Counted from the first letter of the stretch, positions 1-8,995 are shown. The stretch is DNA of 64,000 nucleotides from Chitinophagaceae bacterium UBA4411 (GCA_002400415.1 DGQP01000004.1:191466-255465); one strand, 5' to 3'. Program-made: numbers and translations. The notes: generated by a model not told the origin, from the letters alone.

Positions 1-108
1 GAAGAACTTACCCTCTATATCATTGAGCAGGGCAAGCAGCAGGAAAAACAGCAACAGGAAATTGAGAAGCTGAAGAACAGGCTTGTTCAACTGGAGGCAA
101 AACAATAA
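1..108 (+). CDS. C-terminal end of a surface/tail-fibre-like repeat protein (partial)
   Basis: Only the last 35 codons are in the window; the frame is open from base 1 to a TAA at 106-108. The residues begin EELTLYIIEQ and continue as a Gln/Glu/Lys-rich heptad pattern ending LVQLEAKQ. This matches the end of the neighbouring gene at 655-2877 (EELTLHLIELNKK...), so the two are tandem paralogues sharing a C-terminal coiled coil. In Bacteroidota this tail usually follows a region of GxVGIGTxxPxxKLDVNG repeats in secreted proteins. The coiled coil probably drives trimerisation (inference). Function is not known. Confidence 0.75.
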   Translation, partial: EELTLYIIEQGKQQEKQQQEIEKLKNRLVQLEAKQ

Positions 109-206
109 CCTGCTTTTGAAGGATTACCTGACTGTTGTGCAGATGATAATTATAAAACAGCAAACCGGAATAGCTGACCATCAACCGGAATCATAAAACC
201 AAACCT

Positions 207-374
207 ATGCGTTTACCATTATTCTTGCTCAGCCTGCTTACATTAACAGGCATGTTCGTATGGGGGCAAACTGCCAATAACGATAACTCATTTCCGGCGG
301 CGGGTTCGGCAGACCCGGCTTACCTGGGCTCCAGTACCCTTGTCACGCCGCTGCATAAATTATATGTGGGGTGA
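207..374 (+). CDS. Small secreted protein of 55 residues, possibly a truncated gene
   Basis: An ATG at 207 opens a 55-codon frame that ends at TGA 372-374. It starts with a convincing signal peptide (MRLPLFLLSLLTLTGMFVWGQ, cleavage near residue 20) followed by a short Asn/Ser/Ala/Gly-rich mature part of about 35 residues. The same gene order (signal peptide, then small polar residues) begins the large surface protein at 655, so this could be the stub of a third paralogue whose body was lost, or a genuine small exported peptide. No homologue recognised. The stop is followed by about 280 bp with no coding frame on this strand. Confidence 0.45.
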   Translation: MRLPLFLLSLLTLTGMFVWGQTANNDNSFPAAGSADPAYLGSSTLVTPLHKLYVG

Positions 375-654
375 TCTATTAAAAGTTTCAATACCGGTTC
401 TTTTCCTGCCCAGCATCTTCCGGCAGCGGTTCGTAGTAAAGGAAAACCAGCGGGGACTCTGGGAGATAGAAATGGAATGAACAAAACAAGAGATAAGATA
501 AGAAAACAACCAGTCCCGGAGTCCATGGGGCGATTCGTCGTTGAGAAGAAGGTCGGGTTATGAGACTCCGGGCAGAAAAAAGGCTGTGCTGAGTTGCAAA
601 ATCAGCACAGCGCAGAATAGAAATGAAAAAAAATTGTAAAATAAAACAATGATC
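375..654. other. Non-coding, structured spacer
   Basis: I see no convincing gene. It holds an 11-bp inverted repeat with one mismatch (454-464 against 513-523, built on GGACTCYGGGA), a third copy of ACTCCGGG near 564-571, and a 9-bp hairpin at 584-610 that faces the minus strand like a terminator. A 68-codon minus-strand frame (320-526) overlaps this region but lacks family features and crosses the small plus-strand ORF. The last 40 bases before 655 are A-rich, as is common upstream of Bacteroidota start codons. Confidence 0.5.
576..610 (-). terminator. Minus-facing intrinsic-terminator-like hairpin
   Basis: CTGTGCTGA (584-592) pairs perfectly with TCAGCACAG (602-610) across a 9-nt loop. On the minus strand the stem is followed by CCTTTTTTC, the layout of a rho-independent terminator. 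On the plus strand no U-tract follows. No minus-strand gene lies upstream to need it, because 655-2877 is plus-strand. Confidence 0.5.
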
Positions 655-2877
655 ATGAAAACAACCCGGTTATTATTACTGTTGCCGTTGCTGTGTGCTG
701 TATTGCCTGTAATGGCCCAATGGACCACTTCGGGTAATGATATTTATAACAGCAACACCGGGAATGTGGGTATTGGCACCACAACGCCCGGCTATAAGTT
801 GGATGTGAATGGAACGGCCCGGTTTTTAAATACTGTAACTGTTCCTTCACTGAAGTTTGATGATCTCACAAATAATACAACTACTTTTGGTTCTTACCTG
901 ACAATGACATTGCCGACAGGCAATTTTTTCAGGCTAAAAACCACATCTGCATCTATTACAACAAGCGCTGCTTTATCCAATTATTCCCTTTTTAAAGTGG
1001 CCGATCTATCAACACTTGTAAGCAGTAATGCTACTCAATTCGGTATTATTGACAACCGGCCAACTTTTGATATGAGTGCCGGCAGCACTTCCTTCTATGG
1101 TTACAGGTTTAAGCCAACAATAACCGGAACCGGGAGTACAGGTAAAGTATGGGCTTTTTATGCAGATAAGGGGAGTAATTATTTTGGGGATAATGTATTA
1201 GTCGGAACAACTACTGATAACGGTTATAAACTGGATGTAAATGGGAATTTCAATTTTTCTTCTGATGGTATGATAAACGGAATGAAAATAGGAAAAGGGC
1301 TGGGTGACCTGAGTTCAAACAGCGTTTTTGGTATTAATTCCGGTAGAAATATTTCCACCGGAAACTATAATACATTTATCGGATCATATACGGGAGGGCT
1401 TGTAACAACAGGCGGATTTAATACCCTGGTTGGCAGCGATGCCGGCTATGTTCTTTCCACTGGGGCAGAAAATACAATTGTAGGAGCAAGGGCTGGTTAT
1501 TCTTTAACAACCGGGGGTAATAATACACTTTTAGGCTCCTTTGCCGGTAATGTTATTAGCACAGGGTCGAATAACACGTATCTTGGCCACTATGCGGGCT
1601 CAGGTAGTCTGACTGCCGTTTATAATACCGGGATAGGGGCGGAGGCGTTAAAGGGCTTAACTTCCGGAAATAATAATACAGGGATTGGTCACAGGGCAGG
1701 GAGATTTTATGGGTCTACAGGTACTAACTCCAATACGACTTCATCCAATTCTGTATATCTTGGTTATGAAACCAGGGCCTCTGCTGATAATAATACAAAT
1801 GAAACCGTAATTGGTTATGCAGCTACGGGAAATGGATCTAATAGTGTAACAATAGGTAATAATTCAGTGACAAAGACTGTTTTGCAGGGATCAGTGGGGA
1901 TTGGTACCGCATCGCCAACGGCAAAGTTCCATGTTAACGGGACATCGAAGTTTACGGATCAGCTGCAGCTCACCAAGACTACAGATAATGCGGGTATTCC
2001 GGCCTACCTGGCCGGGTATAGCACGGGAGCCAGGGTTGATTATACTATAACAGGTGCGATTACAACCCCTAATTATCACAGCGCACAACATAATTTATTG
2101 CAATTTGGTGCCTACGGGGGGAATGTAACCTCCTATTCTGCGGCGGCTACCCGTAGTGATCTCTTTTTGAATGATATGGTATCCACGTTACCAGGTGGTA
2201 ATTATTTCAGTGCTTCGGAAAGTTTTGTAACCATTGTTGGCAATACAAATATTGGCGGAGGCGGCGTGGCCTCTGTACGTGCCGCCGCTACGATTAATGC
2301 CACTACCAGTAAATACTATGGTGTATTAATCGACCAGGTAAATGGAAACGGTACTATTACTGATAAATACGGGCTTTATCAGCTTGACGCAACTTCTAAA
2401 AATTATTTTGCCGGTAAAGTAACTATTGGCACGACTACGGATGCTGGTTATAAATTAGATGTGAATGGGGCAACCCGGTTAAATAATTCTCTTGTCGTTA
2501 ATGCGGATGGCACCGTTGCCTTAGGCACTATTACCACTTATCCTTCGGGGTATAAATTGGCAGTGGCCGGTAATATTATTGCCGAAAAGGTGAGGGTGAA
2601 ACTGCAATCATCCACATGGCCGGATTATGTATTTGATAAAAAATACAAACTTCCTTCGTTGCAGGAAATTGAACAGTTCATCCAAGAGCATCAGCATTTA
2701 CCGGGTGTGCCTTCTGCTGCCGAAGTGGAAAAAGAAGGGATTGACCTGGGTAATAACCAGGTAATATTATTAAAGAAGATCGAAGAGCTGACCCTGCACC
2801 TGATCGAACTGAATAAAAAAGTGGATCAGCTTGTTGCCGAGAATGAAACGCTGAAAAAGAAACAGCAGGAACAATAA
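655..2877 (+). CDS. Secreted repeat surface protein with YadA-head-like repeats and C-terminal coiled coil
   Basis: About 740 residues. The ATG at 655 is preferred over the one at 649, as it gives a clean signal peptide (MKTTRLLLLLPLLCAVLPVMAQ). The mature chain contains several copies of VGIGTTTPGYKLDVNG-type segments (near residues 35, 185, 420 and 600). A central block, about residues 215-350, has degenerate repeats of the form STGxxNTxIGxxAGxxLTTG, like the left-handed parallel beta-roll heads of trimeric adhesins. The last 90 residues (starting WPDYVFDKKYKLPSLQEIE) contain an LPGVPSAAEVEKEG segment and a leucine-zipper coiled coil, a common ending of Bacteroidota tail-fibre-like proteins. 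A cell-surface fibre or adhesin role is inferred. No catalytic motif is seen. Confidence 0.75.
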   Translation: MKTTRLLLLLPLLCAVLPVMAQWTTSGNDIYNSNTGNVGIGTTTPGYKLDVNGTARFLNTVTVPSLKFDDLTNNTTTFGSYLTMTLPTGNFFRLKTTSASITTSAALSNYSLFKVADLSTLVSSNATQFGIIDNRPTFDMSAGSTSFYGYRFKPTITGTGSTGKVWAFYADKGSNYFGDNVLVGTTTDNGYKLDVNGNFNFSSDGMINGMKIGKGLGDLSSNSVFGINSGRNISTGNYNTFIGSYTGGLVTTGGFNTLVGSDAGYVLSTGAENTIVGARAGYSLTTGGNNTLLGSFAGNVISTGSNNTYLGHYAGSGSLTAVYNTGIGAEALKGLTSGNNNTGIGHRAGRFYGSTGTNSNTTSSNSVYLGYETRASADNNTNETVIGYAATGNGSNSVTIGNNSVTKTVLQGSVGIGTASPTAKFHVNGTSKFTDQLQLTKTTDNAGIPAYLAGYSTGARVDYTITGAITTPNYHSAQHNLLQFGAYGGNVTSYSAAATRSDLFLNDMVSTLPGGNYFSASESFVTIVGNTNIGGGGVASVRAAATINATTSKYYGVLIDQVNGNGTITDKYGLYQLDATSKNYFAGKVTIGTTTDAGYKLDVNGATRLNNSLVVNADGTVALGTITTYPSGYKLAVAGNIIAEKVRVKLQSSTWPDYVFDKKYKLPSLQEIEQFIQEHQHLPGVPSAAEVEKEGIDLGNNQVILLKKIEELTLHLIELNKKVDQLVAENETLKKKQQEQ

Positions 2878-3000
2878 GCAGAAAAGTGAGTTTGCCAGGG
2901 TCTGCATGCAGGTTCGCATCGGACCATAACAAGGAAAATGATGATGAGAAGAATATAAAAATGCGGGGCAGTTTGCTTCACATTTTTTCATAGCATGATC

Positions 3001-3939
3001 TCACCCCAGCGTCTTCATCACCTGCCCAATCCGGTAGCCATTATGATAGACCTGCATGGTATAATCGCCTTTTTTATAATGCTCCGGTGTGAGTGAGAAC
3101 AGCATTTGTTTCTGTTCGCCTTTTTCATAATCAAATTTGATCTTCAGGGTGTATTCCCGTTTGCCTTCTCCTTTGGTATCCATGGTGCGGGATTCCCAGA
3201 CCGGGCTTTGCAGCACTTCACCATCCGGGCCGGTAATGATCACATAGACCTCTGCATTGCTGTACTGGTTCACATTATTCTGCAATAAAAAAGAGAGAAC
3301 GAATTTTTCGGCTTTTTTAGCCTGCGTGGTTTCGGTTTCTTTCCCGTTTTTTACGGTCATGGCATTCAGCCTTAGTTCAGAGGCCACGAATACAGAAGCC
3401 AGGTTGATCTTTTCCCGCAGGGCCCGGTTCTCTTCATCCACTTTGGCCATATTCTGTTGCAGGCTGCTCATATTCCCGTTCAGTTGTTCCATCAGTCCCG
3501 TGAGTCTTTTCTTCTCCTCTTCCATGGAATTGTTCCTCGCCCGCAGGTCATCCACCAGCAATTGCAGTTCGCTTATTTTCAACCGGGCCAGGGTCAGTTC
3601 TTCCCTTGTTATACCCCTTTTGCTGAGTATGGCATTGATCTCGCTGCGCAGGTTTTTGATCTGGGCCACTTTGGCGCCCAGTTCTGATTGCAGGGAATTG
3701 ACACTGCCATTGGCAGAATCTAATTTCATATCCAGGTCAGTGATGGTAACGGCATAGATCTTTTGCAGGGAATCCTTCACGGCTTCGGCCACCGCAATAG
3801 AATCTTTGATATAAACCTCCGTTCTCCGCTTGCTGTATTGGGTCTTGTCATAAAGATGATAGACCCAGGTAAAAACAAGGCCGGTGGACAGCAATACCAG
3901 TAACAACGACTTCATATCTCTCATCGGGTTTGCCCTCAT
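3001..3939 (-). CDS. Membrane-anchored coiled-coil protein, paralogue of 10526-11497
   Basis: 312 residues; ATGs at 3924 and 3915 are alternative starts that place the single N-terminal membrane helix (LLLVLLSTGLVFTWVYHLYDK) closer to the N-terminus. Residues about 45-190 form a long coiled coil rich in Leu/Glu/Lys/Arg. The last 100 residues are a compact beta-rich domain ending in YTMQVYHNGYRIGQVMKTLG. The same architecture and tail (YKIEIYHNGFKIGEGVRSL) occur in the protein at 10526-11497, so the two are diverged paralogues flanking the efflux operon. The bulk is probably periplasmic. No known family is recognised and function is unknown; cell-envelope scaffolding is a guess. Confidence 0.7.
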   Translation of the reverse strand: MRANPMRDMKSLLLVLLSTGLVFTWVYHLYDKTQYSKRRTEVYIKDSIAVAEAVKDSLQKIYAVTITDLDMKLDSANGSVNSLQSELGAKVAQIKNLRSEINAILSKRGITREELTLARLKISELQLLVDDLRARNNSMEEEKKRLTGLMEQLNGNMSSLQQNMAKVDEENRALREKINLASVFVASELRLNAMTVKNGKETETTQAKKAEKFVLSFLLQNNVNQYSNAEVYVIITGPDGEVLQSPVWESRTMDTKGEGKREYTLKIKFDYEKGEQKQMLFSLTPEHYKKGDYTMQVYHNGYRIGQVMKTLG

Positions 3940-4039
3940 TGATTTTGGCGTTCAAACTAAGTAATATATGCCGTTGCCCCTTAAAAAAGAGTCCACAATG
4001 TGGAAAACAGGTGAACAGCGGTGCCCCGGCAGCAGGCAT

Positions 4040-4082
4040 AAAAAAGCGGCCTTACCGGTAAAGGGAATTACCGGCAGGCCGC
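4040..4082 (-). terminator. Intrinsic terminator of the efflux operon
   Basis: On the minus strand a GC-rich stem (GCGGCCT...AGGCCGC with an inner CCGGTAA/TTACCGG pair) is followed by TTTTTTATG. It lies 18 bp past the stop of the YgaP-like gene and closes the 10354-4100 operon. Confidence 0.75.
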
Positions 4083-4099
4083 TGCAGAGGATCAGTATG

Positions 4100-4279
4100 C
4101 TATACGCCGGCTTTCTTCAATATGGATTCCAGGGGACAGAACCTGGTAAAAGAGGATTGAAGCAGGTTCAGCCCTACAAAAGCACCCAGTAACAGCCAGT
4201 TGGTATGAACAAAGTAAGCTAATGCAATACTGGTCAAAACCAATGTGCCTGCTACGGCGCGGATTATTCTTTCTCTCAT
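4100..4279 (-). CDS. YgaP-like (DUF2892) small membrane protein
   Basis: 59 codons, ATG at 4277-4279 and TAG at 4100-4102. The protein starts MRERIIRAVAGTLVLTS, has two hydrophobic helices (about residues 8-23 and 27-42), and ends FCPLESILKKAGV. An N-terminal R-I-I-R-x-x-A-G motif, two helices and a terminal Cys-Pro-Leu are the signature of the DUF2892/YgaP transmembrane family, which is often fused to rhodanese domains or encoded beside metal or sulfur genes. It begins 10 bp after the PII-like gene and is followed by a terminator, so it is the last cistron of the RND efflux operon. Its role there is unknown. Confidence 0.75.
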   Translation of the reverse strand: MRERIIRAVAGTLVLTSIALAYFVHTNWLLLGAFVGLNLLQSSFTRFCPLESILKKAGV

Positions 4280-4289
4280 GTGTTTTATT

Positions 4290-4607
4290 TTATAATAGTA
4301 AATAATTCGAGTCTTCCACCGGCAGGATAAAGGCCCGGACCGGGAACCGGTTACCAGCTTCTTCGTTATAGGTTTTTATCAGCCGCATGGCTTCGGCAGC
4401 TGTTTCCCCGCTGGTAAAGCTGAACAGGATCAGCGAATCATATTCGCCGTCCTTGTTGCCAAACCAGTCATCCAGCAGGTTCATATCACGTTCATCTTTT
4501 ACACCGGTGGTTTCAGTAACACTGAAGACTCTTACCCTTGCCTGGTGGAAGATCTTCATCACATCGGTTTTAAAATCCTGCAGGCAGGTTACAAAAAGTA
4601 GTTTCAT
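4290..4607 (-). CDS. PII-like small regulatory protein linked to RND efflux
   Basis: 105 residues with no signal peptide or membrane helix, so cytoplasmic. It begins MKLLFVTCLQDFKTDVMKIF and has the alternating beta/alpha pattern of a ferredoxin-like fold, including a long central loop (about residues 33-55) where PII proteins carry the T-loop. Small PII-like proteins encoded directly beside CzcA/CusA-type pumps are known (for example the DUF3240 group); I place it there by size, predicted fold and context rather than by a diagnostic motif. It starts 3 bp after the stop of the pump gene, so the two are almost certainly co-translated. It may sense a ligand and adjust the transporter (inference). 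Confidence 0.55.
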   Translation of the reverse strand: MKLLFVTCLQDFKTDVMKIFHQARVRVFSVTETTGVKDERDMNLLDDWFGNKDGEYDSLILFSFTSGETAAEAMRLIKTYNEEAGNRFPVRAFILPVEDSNYLLL

Positions 4608-4610
4608 ATA

Positions 4611-7600
4611 TTAATCATTTGCGGTTTGTTCGGCTGTTGTTTGTTGCTTTGCATATTTCTTCTTCAGCATTTTATAATAGAGCAGGGGCACTACTAATAA
4701 AGTGAGGAAAGTGGAAGTGATGGTTCCGCCCATCAGGGAGATGGCCAGCCCCTGGAAGATGGGATCAAATAAAATGATCACGGCTCCCAGCACCACTGCA
4801 CCGGCCGTCAGCAGGATCGGGGTGGTTCGTACGGCTCCCGCCTCAATGATGGCCTGCTTTAAAGGAATACCTTCTTTCAGCCGGATATCAATAAAGTCAA
4901 TTAATAATACTGAGTTTCGTACCATCACCCCGGCGAGTGCAATAAAACCGATCATGGAAGTGGCGGTAAAAAATGCGCCCATCATCCAGTGACCCAATAC
5001 AATCCCCACCAGCGAAAGTGGTATTGCTGCGAGCATCACTAAAGGCACAGTGAAATTCTGGAACCAGCCCACGATCAGCATATAGATGATAACGATCACC
5101 ACCACGAAAGCAATACCGAGATCACGGAACACTTCATAAGTGATCTGCCACTCGCCATCCCATTTCAGGGAAAAATTATCTTCAAACTCCGGTTGTCGTG
5201 TATATTCTTCTTTCAATAAATATCCTTCGGGCAGTTGAATATTCTTCAGGCTGTCTGAAATATTCATCATGGCATAAGAAGGACTTTCTAATTTGCCTGC
5301 CATGTCGGCTGTTACATAGACCACCCGTTTCTGGTTCTTGCGGTAAATGCTTTTTTCTTTTGTTGCCCGTTTGATCGTTACGAGGTCAGCAACCGGTACT
5401 GCATTGCCCGCCTGGCTGATCACTTTCAGGTTCTTCAGGTCATCCAAAGAAGATTTATCAGCATCATCCAGTTTCAATACAATATTTACGGGATTATAGG
5501 AGGCCGGTTTGTGTAAAGTACCGACTGTATTTCCTGATAAAGCCGCCCGTATTGTTGCCACTACCTGTGCAGGCGCCACCCCGTACCGCATGGCTTTTTC
5601 TTTGTCCACTTCAAAATCATACTCCGGCTGGTCCTCTTCCACCATCCAGTCAATATCCACCACATCGGCTGTTTTATTCAGCAGGCCCTTTACCTGCCTG
5701 GCCACTTCAATCTGCTGGTCATAATCGGGACCATAGATCTCGGCAACAATGGTTGATAATACAGGAGGGCCGGGAGGGACTTCCACAATTTTTGCGTTGG
5801 CATTGTACTTTGCCGCGATGGCTTGTATGGCCGGCCGCATTTCTTTGGCAATATCATGGCTTTGTTTTTTCCTGTCTTCTTTGCTCACCAGGTTCACCTG
5901 TATATCGGCCACATTATCGCCTCTTCTCAGGTCATAGTGGCGCACCAGCCCGTTGAAACTGATGGGAGCAGAAGTACCGATATACAACTGGTAATCTTTT
6001 ACCAGTGATTGGGTGGCCACATAACCCGCAATGTCTTTTGCCACGGCAGCCGTTTTTTCCAGCGTGGTTCCTTCCGGCATATCAATCACCACCTGGAATT
6101 CATTCTTATTATCAAAGGGCAGCATTTTAACCGCTACTGTTTTTGTATAAAACAGGAACAGGGATAAAAGCAATATGATAACAGTCCCAAAAATGAATGT
6201 GTACCTTTTCCATCTTGTCTCCAGCAGGGGATGAATAAAAGAACGGTAGATTTTATAGATACCACTGTCTTCCAGCCGGTGCGGTTTGCTTTCTTTATGT
6301 TCGATGCCACGTTTTTCTTTTTCACGTAAGAAAACATAACCGAGATAGGGAGTTAAGGTCAGTGCCACGATCAGCGATAACAGCATGGCGATAGAAGCGC
6401 CGATCGGCATCGGGCTCATATAGGGTCCCATCAAGCCGGTTACAAAAGCCATGGGCAATACGGCAGCTATAACGGTAAACGTTGCCAGTATGGTGGGATT
6501 ACCCACTTCATTGATGGCATAGATAGCAGCCTGCATGGGCGGGAGCCGTTTCATCTTAAAATGCCGGTGCATGTTTTCTGCAATAATGATGGAATCATCC
6601 ACCACGATACCCGTGATAAACACCAGTGCAAACAGGGTGATCCTGTTCAGCGTATAATCCATGAAATAATACCCAAAGAAGGTGAGGGCAAACGTAACAG
6701 GAACGGAAAGAAAGACAACCAATCCTCCCCGCCAGCCCATAGCCAGCATTACAAATACAGTTACCACTAAGATGGCGATAAACAAATGCAGGATGAGTTC
6801 AGACACTTTTTCGGAAGCGGTTTCCCCGTAGTTACGGGTTACTGATACCTGCACATCAGAAGGAATAAGCTGTTTCTTTGCATTATCCAATTGCTTTAAG
6901 ATCTGTTCGGATAAGCGCATCGCATCTGCACCTTTGCGTTTGGCAATGGATAGTGTCAATGCCGGGTATTCGGAACGGAAATGTTGTTTGGCAGTATCTT
7001 CTTTGCCATAACCAAACAGAACATATTGGTTCGGGGTTTCCGCACCATCTTCAATTTTGGCAACCTGTTTCAGGAAAACGGGTTGCTGCTGGTTGATACC
7101 CACCACCAGGTTTTCGACATCTTCTGCTGTTGTTAAGAAATTGCCGGTTTCAATGGAGAAAGCTGAATCTTTACTGAGTAAGGTTCCTGCATTTGTTTGC
7201 ACATTACTTCCCTGTATATGATTACTGATACTCAGAAAATCAACATGGTTCTCCGCCATTTTATCTTTATCCAGTATCACTTTCACCTGCCGGCTCCGGC
7301 CTCCAATAATATTTACATCCGATACATCCGTTACTTTCTTGATCTCGTTGGTCAGCGCTTCACCCATCTGGCGGAGTGCATAATCATCATAATTCTCACT
7401 CCATAACGTGATGCCCAGCGCAGGCACATCATCAATAGCCCTTGTTTTTACAAGCGGCAAGGTGATACCCTGCGGCATTTTGTCCATATTCTTCATCAGT
7501 TCATTGTATAGTTTTACCAATGAACGTTCCACGTCTTCACCTACAAAGAACTGCACAATGATCATGGCCTGCCCTTTCATGGAAGTGGAATACACATATT

Positions 7601-7847
7601 CCACACCCTTGATATTGGAGATCATTTTTTCCAGCGGTGCACTGATCTTTGTTTCCACCTCCTTGGGTGTGGCGCCGGGGAAGCCGATAAAGATATCAGC
7701 CATCGGCACCTGTATCTGTGGTTCTTCCTCACGGGGTATCAGCATGGTACTGTAGCCGCCGATCAGGAGAAACGCCACCATCAGCAGGATCGTGAGTTTT
7801 GATTTGATGAACGACCTGGCTATTTTACCGGATATTCCTTCTTGCAT
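4611..7847 (-). CDS. RND-family efflux pump, inner-membrane permease (AcrB/HAE1-like)
   Basis: 1078 residues, full length for the family. The first membrane helix follows the start directly (SKLTILLMVAFLLIGGYSTMLIPREEEPQI). Two large periplasmic loops follow TM1 and TM7, and two bundles of helices include the TM4-type segment ITGIVVDDSIIIAENMHRH, with the paired Asp residues of the proton relay, and its pseudo-repeat GVMVRNSVLLIDFID. The EEEPQIQVPMADIFIGFPGATPKEVE start is typical of pumps of the hydrophobic/amphiphilic or NolG class rather than CzcA. Substrate is unknown. It works with the adaptor and outer-membrane channel encoded just upstream to export compounds across both membranes, driven by the proton gradient. 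Expression is as part of the 10354-4100 operon. Confidence 0.92.
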   Translation of the reverse strand: MQEGISGKIARSFIKSKLTILLMVAFLLIGGYSTMLIPREEEPQIQVPMADIFIGFPGATPKEVETKISAPLEKMISNIKGVEYVYSTSMKGQAMIIVQFFVGEDVERSLVKLYNELMKNMDKMPQGITLPLVKTRAIDDVPALGITLWSENYDDYALRQMGEALTNEIKKVTDVSDVNIIGGRSRQVKVILDKDKMAENHVDFLSISNHIQGSNVQTNAGTLLSKDSAFSIETGNFLTTAEDVENLVVGINQQQPVFLKQVAKIEDGAETPNQYVLFGYGKEDTAKQHFRSEYPALTLSIAKRKGADAMRLSEQILKQLDNAKKQLIPSDVQVSVTRNYGETASEKVSELILHLFIAILVVTVFVMLAMGWRGGLVVFLSVPVTFALTFFGYYFMDYTLNRITLFALVFITGIVVDDSIIIAENMHRHFKMKRLPPMQAAIYAINEVGNPTILATFTVIAAVLPMAFVTGLMGPYMSPMPIGASIAMLLSLIVALTLTPYLGYVFLREKEKRGIEHKESKPHRLEDSGIYKIYRSFIHPLLETRWKRYTFIFGTVIILLLSLFLFYTKTVAVKMLPFDNKNEFQVVIDMPEGTTLEKTAAVAKDIAGYVATQSLVKDYQLYIGTSAPISFNGLVRHYDLRRGDNVADIQVNLVSKEDRKKQSHDIAKEMRPAIQAIAAKYNANAKIVEVPPGPPVLSTIVAEIYGPDYDQQIEVARQVKGLLNKTADVVDIDWMVEEDQPEYDFEVDKEKAMRYGVAPAQVVATIRAALSGNTVGTLHKPASYNPVNIVLKLDDADKSSLDDLKNLKVISQAGNAVPVADLVTIKRATKEKSIYRKNQKRVVYVTADMAGKLESPSYAMMNISDSLKNIQLPEGYLLKEEYTRQPEFEDNFSLKWDGEWQITYEVFRDLGIAFVVVIVIIYMLIVGWFQNFTVPLVMLAAIPLSLVGIVLGHWMMGAFFTATSMIGFIALAGVMVRNSVLLIDFIDIRLKEGIPLKQAIIEAGAVRTTPILLTAGAVVLGAVIILFDPIFQGLAISLMGGTITSTFLTLLVVPLLYYKMLKKKYAKQQTTAEQTAND

Positions 7848-7894
7848 ATTGTTGAATTAATTCTTGTTGTTCAAATTGATTTCAGCAGGCTGTT

Positions 7895-8995
7895 TTATTT
7901 ATTTTCTTTTACGGCAACACCATTGTATAGTTTCCCTTCCGCACTTACAATGAATTTTTCATCCTGTGCCAGCCCGGAGAGAACCTCGACCTGGTCTCCA
8001 AACGTTTTACCCGTTCTTATCCAGCGCAGCAAAGCGGTGTTATTACTGCTGATCGTATAGATGCCTGTCAGCTGGTCCTTAGTTACAAGACTGCCCAGCG
8101 GAACCAGGGTAGCTGCTGTATTTCCTTTAGTAGCAGTTTTACCGGTAACGGGGATAAAAACGTTCACATACATTCCTGCATAGAGTTCTTTCTTCTCTTT
8201 TTCCGGTATGTTCAGTTTTACCAGGTATTGTCCGCCGGTAAATTGGGAGGACGGGCTGATCTCACTGATCGTGCATTCCACTGTTTTGCCAATGGCTTTC
8301 ACTTCCACCTGTGCTTTATCTCCTTTTTTTATGGAGTTGATATCATTTTCACTGACGGTGGCGCTCACTTCCAGTTGCGAATTCTGTTCAATCGTTAATA
8401 AAGGCATACCTGGATTTGCCATATTGCCCTCATCGGCCATTCGTTGTGTGACCACGCCATCAAAAGGAGCTGTGAGGCTGCTGTAAGCAAGCATGGCACT
8501 TACCTCATTCCGCATTTGTGTGGCTGCTTCTAATCTTGCTTTGGCGGCGTTGTATTGCAGTGTTACATTGTCCAGCTCTTTCGCGGAGGCGCTTTGTTTT
8601 TTATACAGGTTATTGAAACGGTCGTAATCTTTTTGTGCATTATTTACATTGGCCTGTGCTTCGGCGATGGCTGCATTGGTCTGAGCCTGTTTTGCCTGTA
8701 TATCCTGGCTGCTGATGGTGGCCAGTAATTGGCCGCGATGAACTTTATCGCCCACTTTTACATAGATACGGGTAATAGTTCCCATCATACGGGTGCTGAT
8801 ATTCGCTGTTTGCTGCGCTTCGATCTTTCCGCTGACACTGATCCCGCCTTCCACTGTTCCGCCCGGTATGGCCACTGTTACAGGTACGGGGACGGAGTTG
8901 TCCGTTGTTGCTGCATGTTTCTTTTCCCCGCAGGCACTGAGTAACAATAAGACGGTTGCCAGTGAAATACTCAATAGTGATTTGATGTGTTGCAT
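7895..8995 (-). CDS. RND efflux periplasmic adaptor (membrane fusion) lipoprotein
   Basis: 366 residues. The N-terminus carries a lipoprotein signal with lipobox LLSAC (Cys22), so it should be anchored in the periplasm. The order is beta-barrel/lipoyl half (GTITRIYVKVGDKVHRGQLLATI), alpha-helical hairpin (about residues 110-160: AQTNAAIAEAQANVNNAQKDY), second lipoyl half (LAYSSLTAPFDGVVTQRMADEGN) and beta-barrel (INSIKKGDKAQVEVKAIG). This is the standard HlyD/AcrA adaptor layout. It starts 18 bp after the channel gene and ends 47 bp before the pump gene. It bridges pump and channel. Confidence 0.92.
   Translation of the reverse strand: MQHIKSLLSISLATVLLLLSACGEKKHAATTDNSVPVPVTVAIPGGTVEGGISVSGKIEAQQTANISTRMMGTITRIYVKVGDKVHRGQLLATISSQDIQAKQAQTNAAIAEAQANVNNAQKDYDRFNNLYKKQSASAKELDNVTLQYNAAKARLEAATQMRNEVSAMLAYSSLTAPFDGVVTQRMADEGNMANPGMPLLTIEQNSQLEVSATVSENDINSIKKGDKAQVEVKAIGKTVECTISEISPSSQFTGGQYLVKLNIPEKEKKELYAGMYVNVFIPVTGKTATKGNTAATLVPLGSLVTKDQLTGIYTISSNNTALLRWIRTGKTFGDQVEVLSGLAQDEKFIVSAEGKLYNGVAVKENK

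Noticed and set aside
320..526. Minus-strand frame of 68 codons before the surface-protein gene
   Set aside because: Although it begins with a hydrophobic stretch, the rest is Arg/Pro-rich, it overlaps the small plus-strand ORF, and nothing else supports it.
3257..3757. Plus-strand open frame of 166 codons antisense to the 3001-3939 protein
   Set aside because: Its residues are Ser/Leu/Phe-rich shadow sequence of the coiled-coil gene, with no signal, motif or promoter; the minus-strand gene has a paralogue.
5552..5956. Plus-strand open frame of 134 codons inside the RND pump
   Set aside because: Antisense shadow of a conserved pump gene, rich in Pro/Ser/Arg with no recognisable fold.
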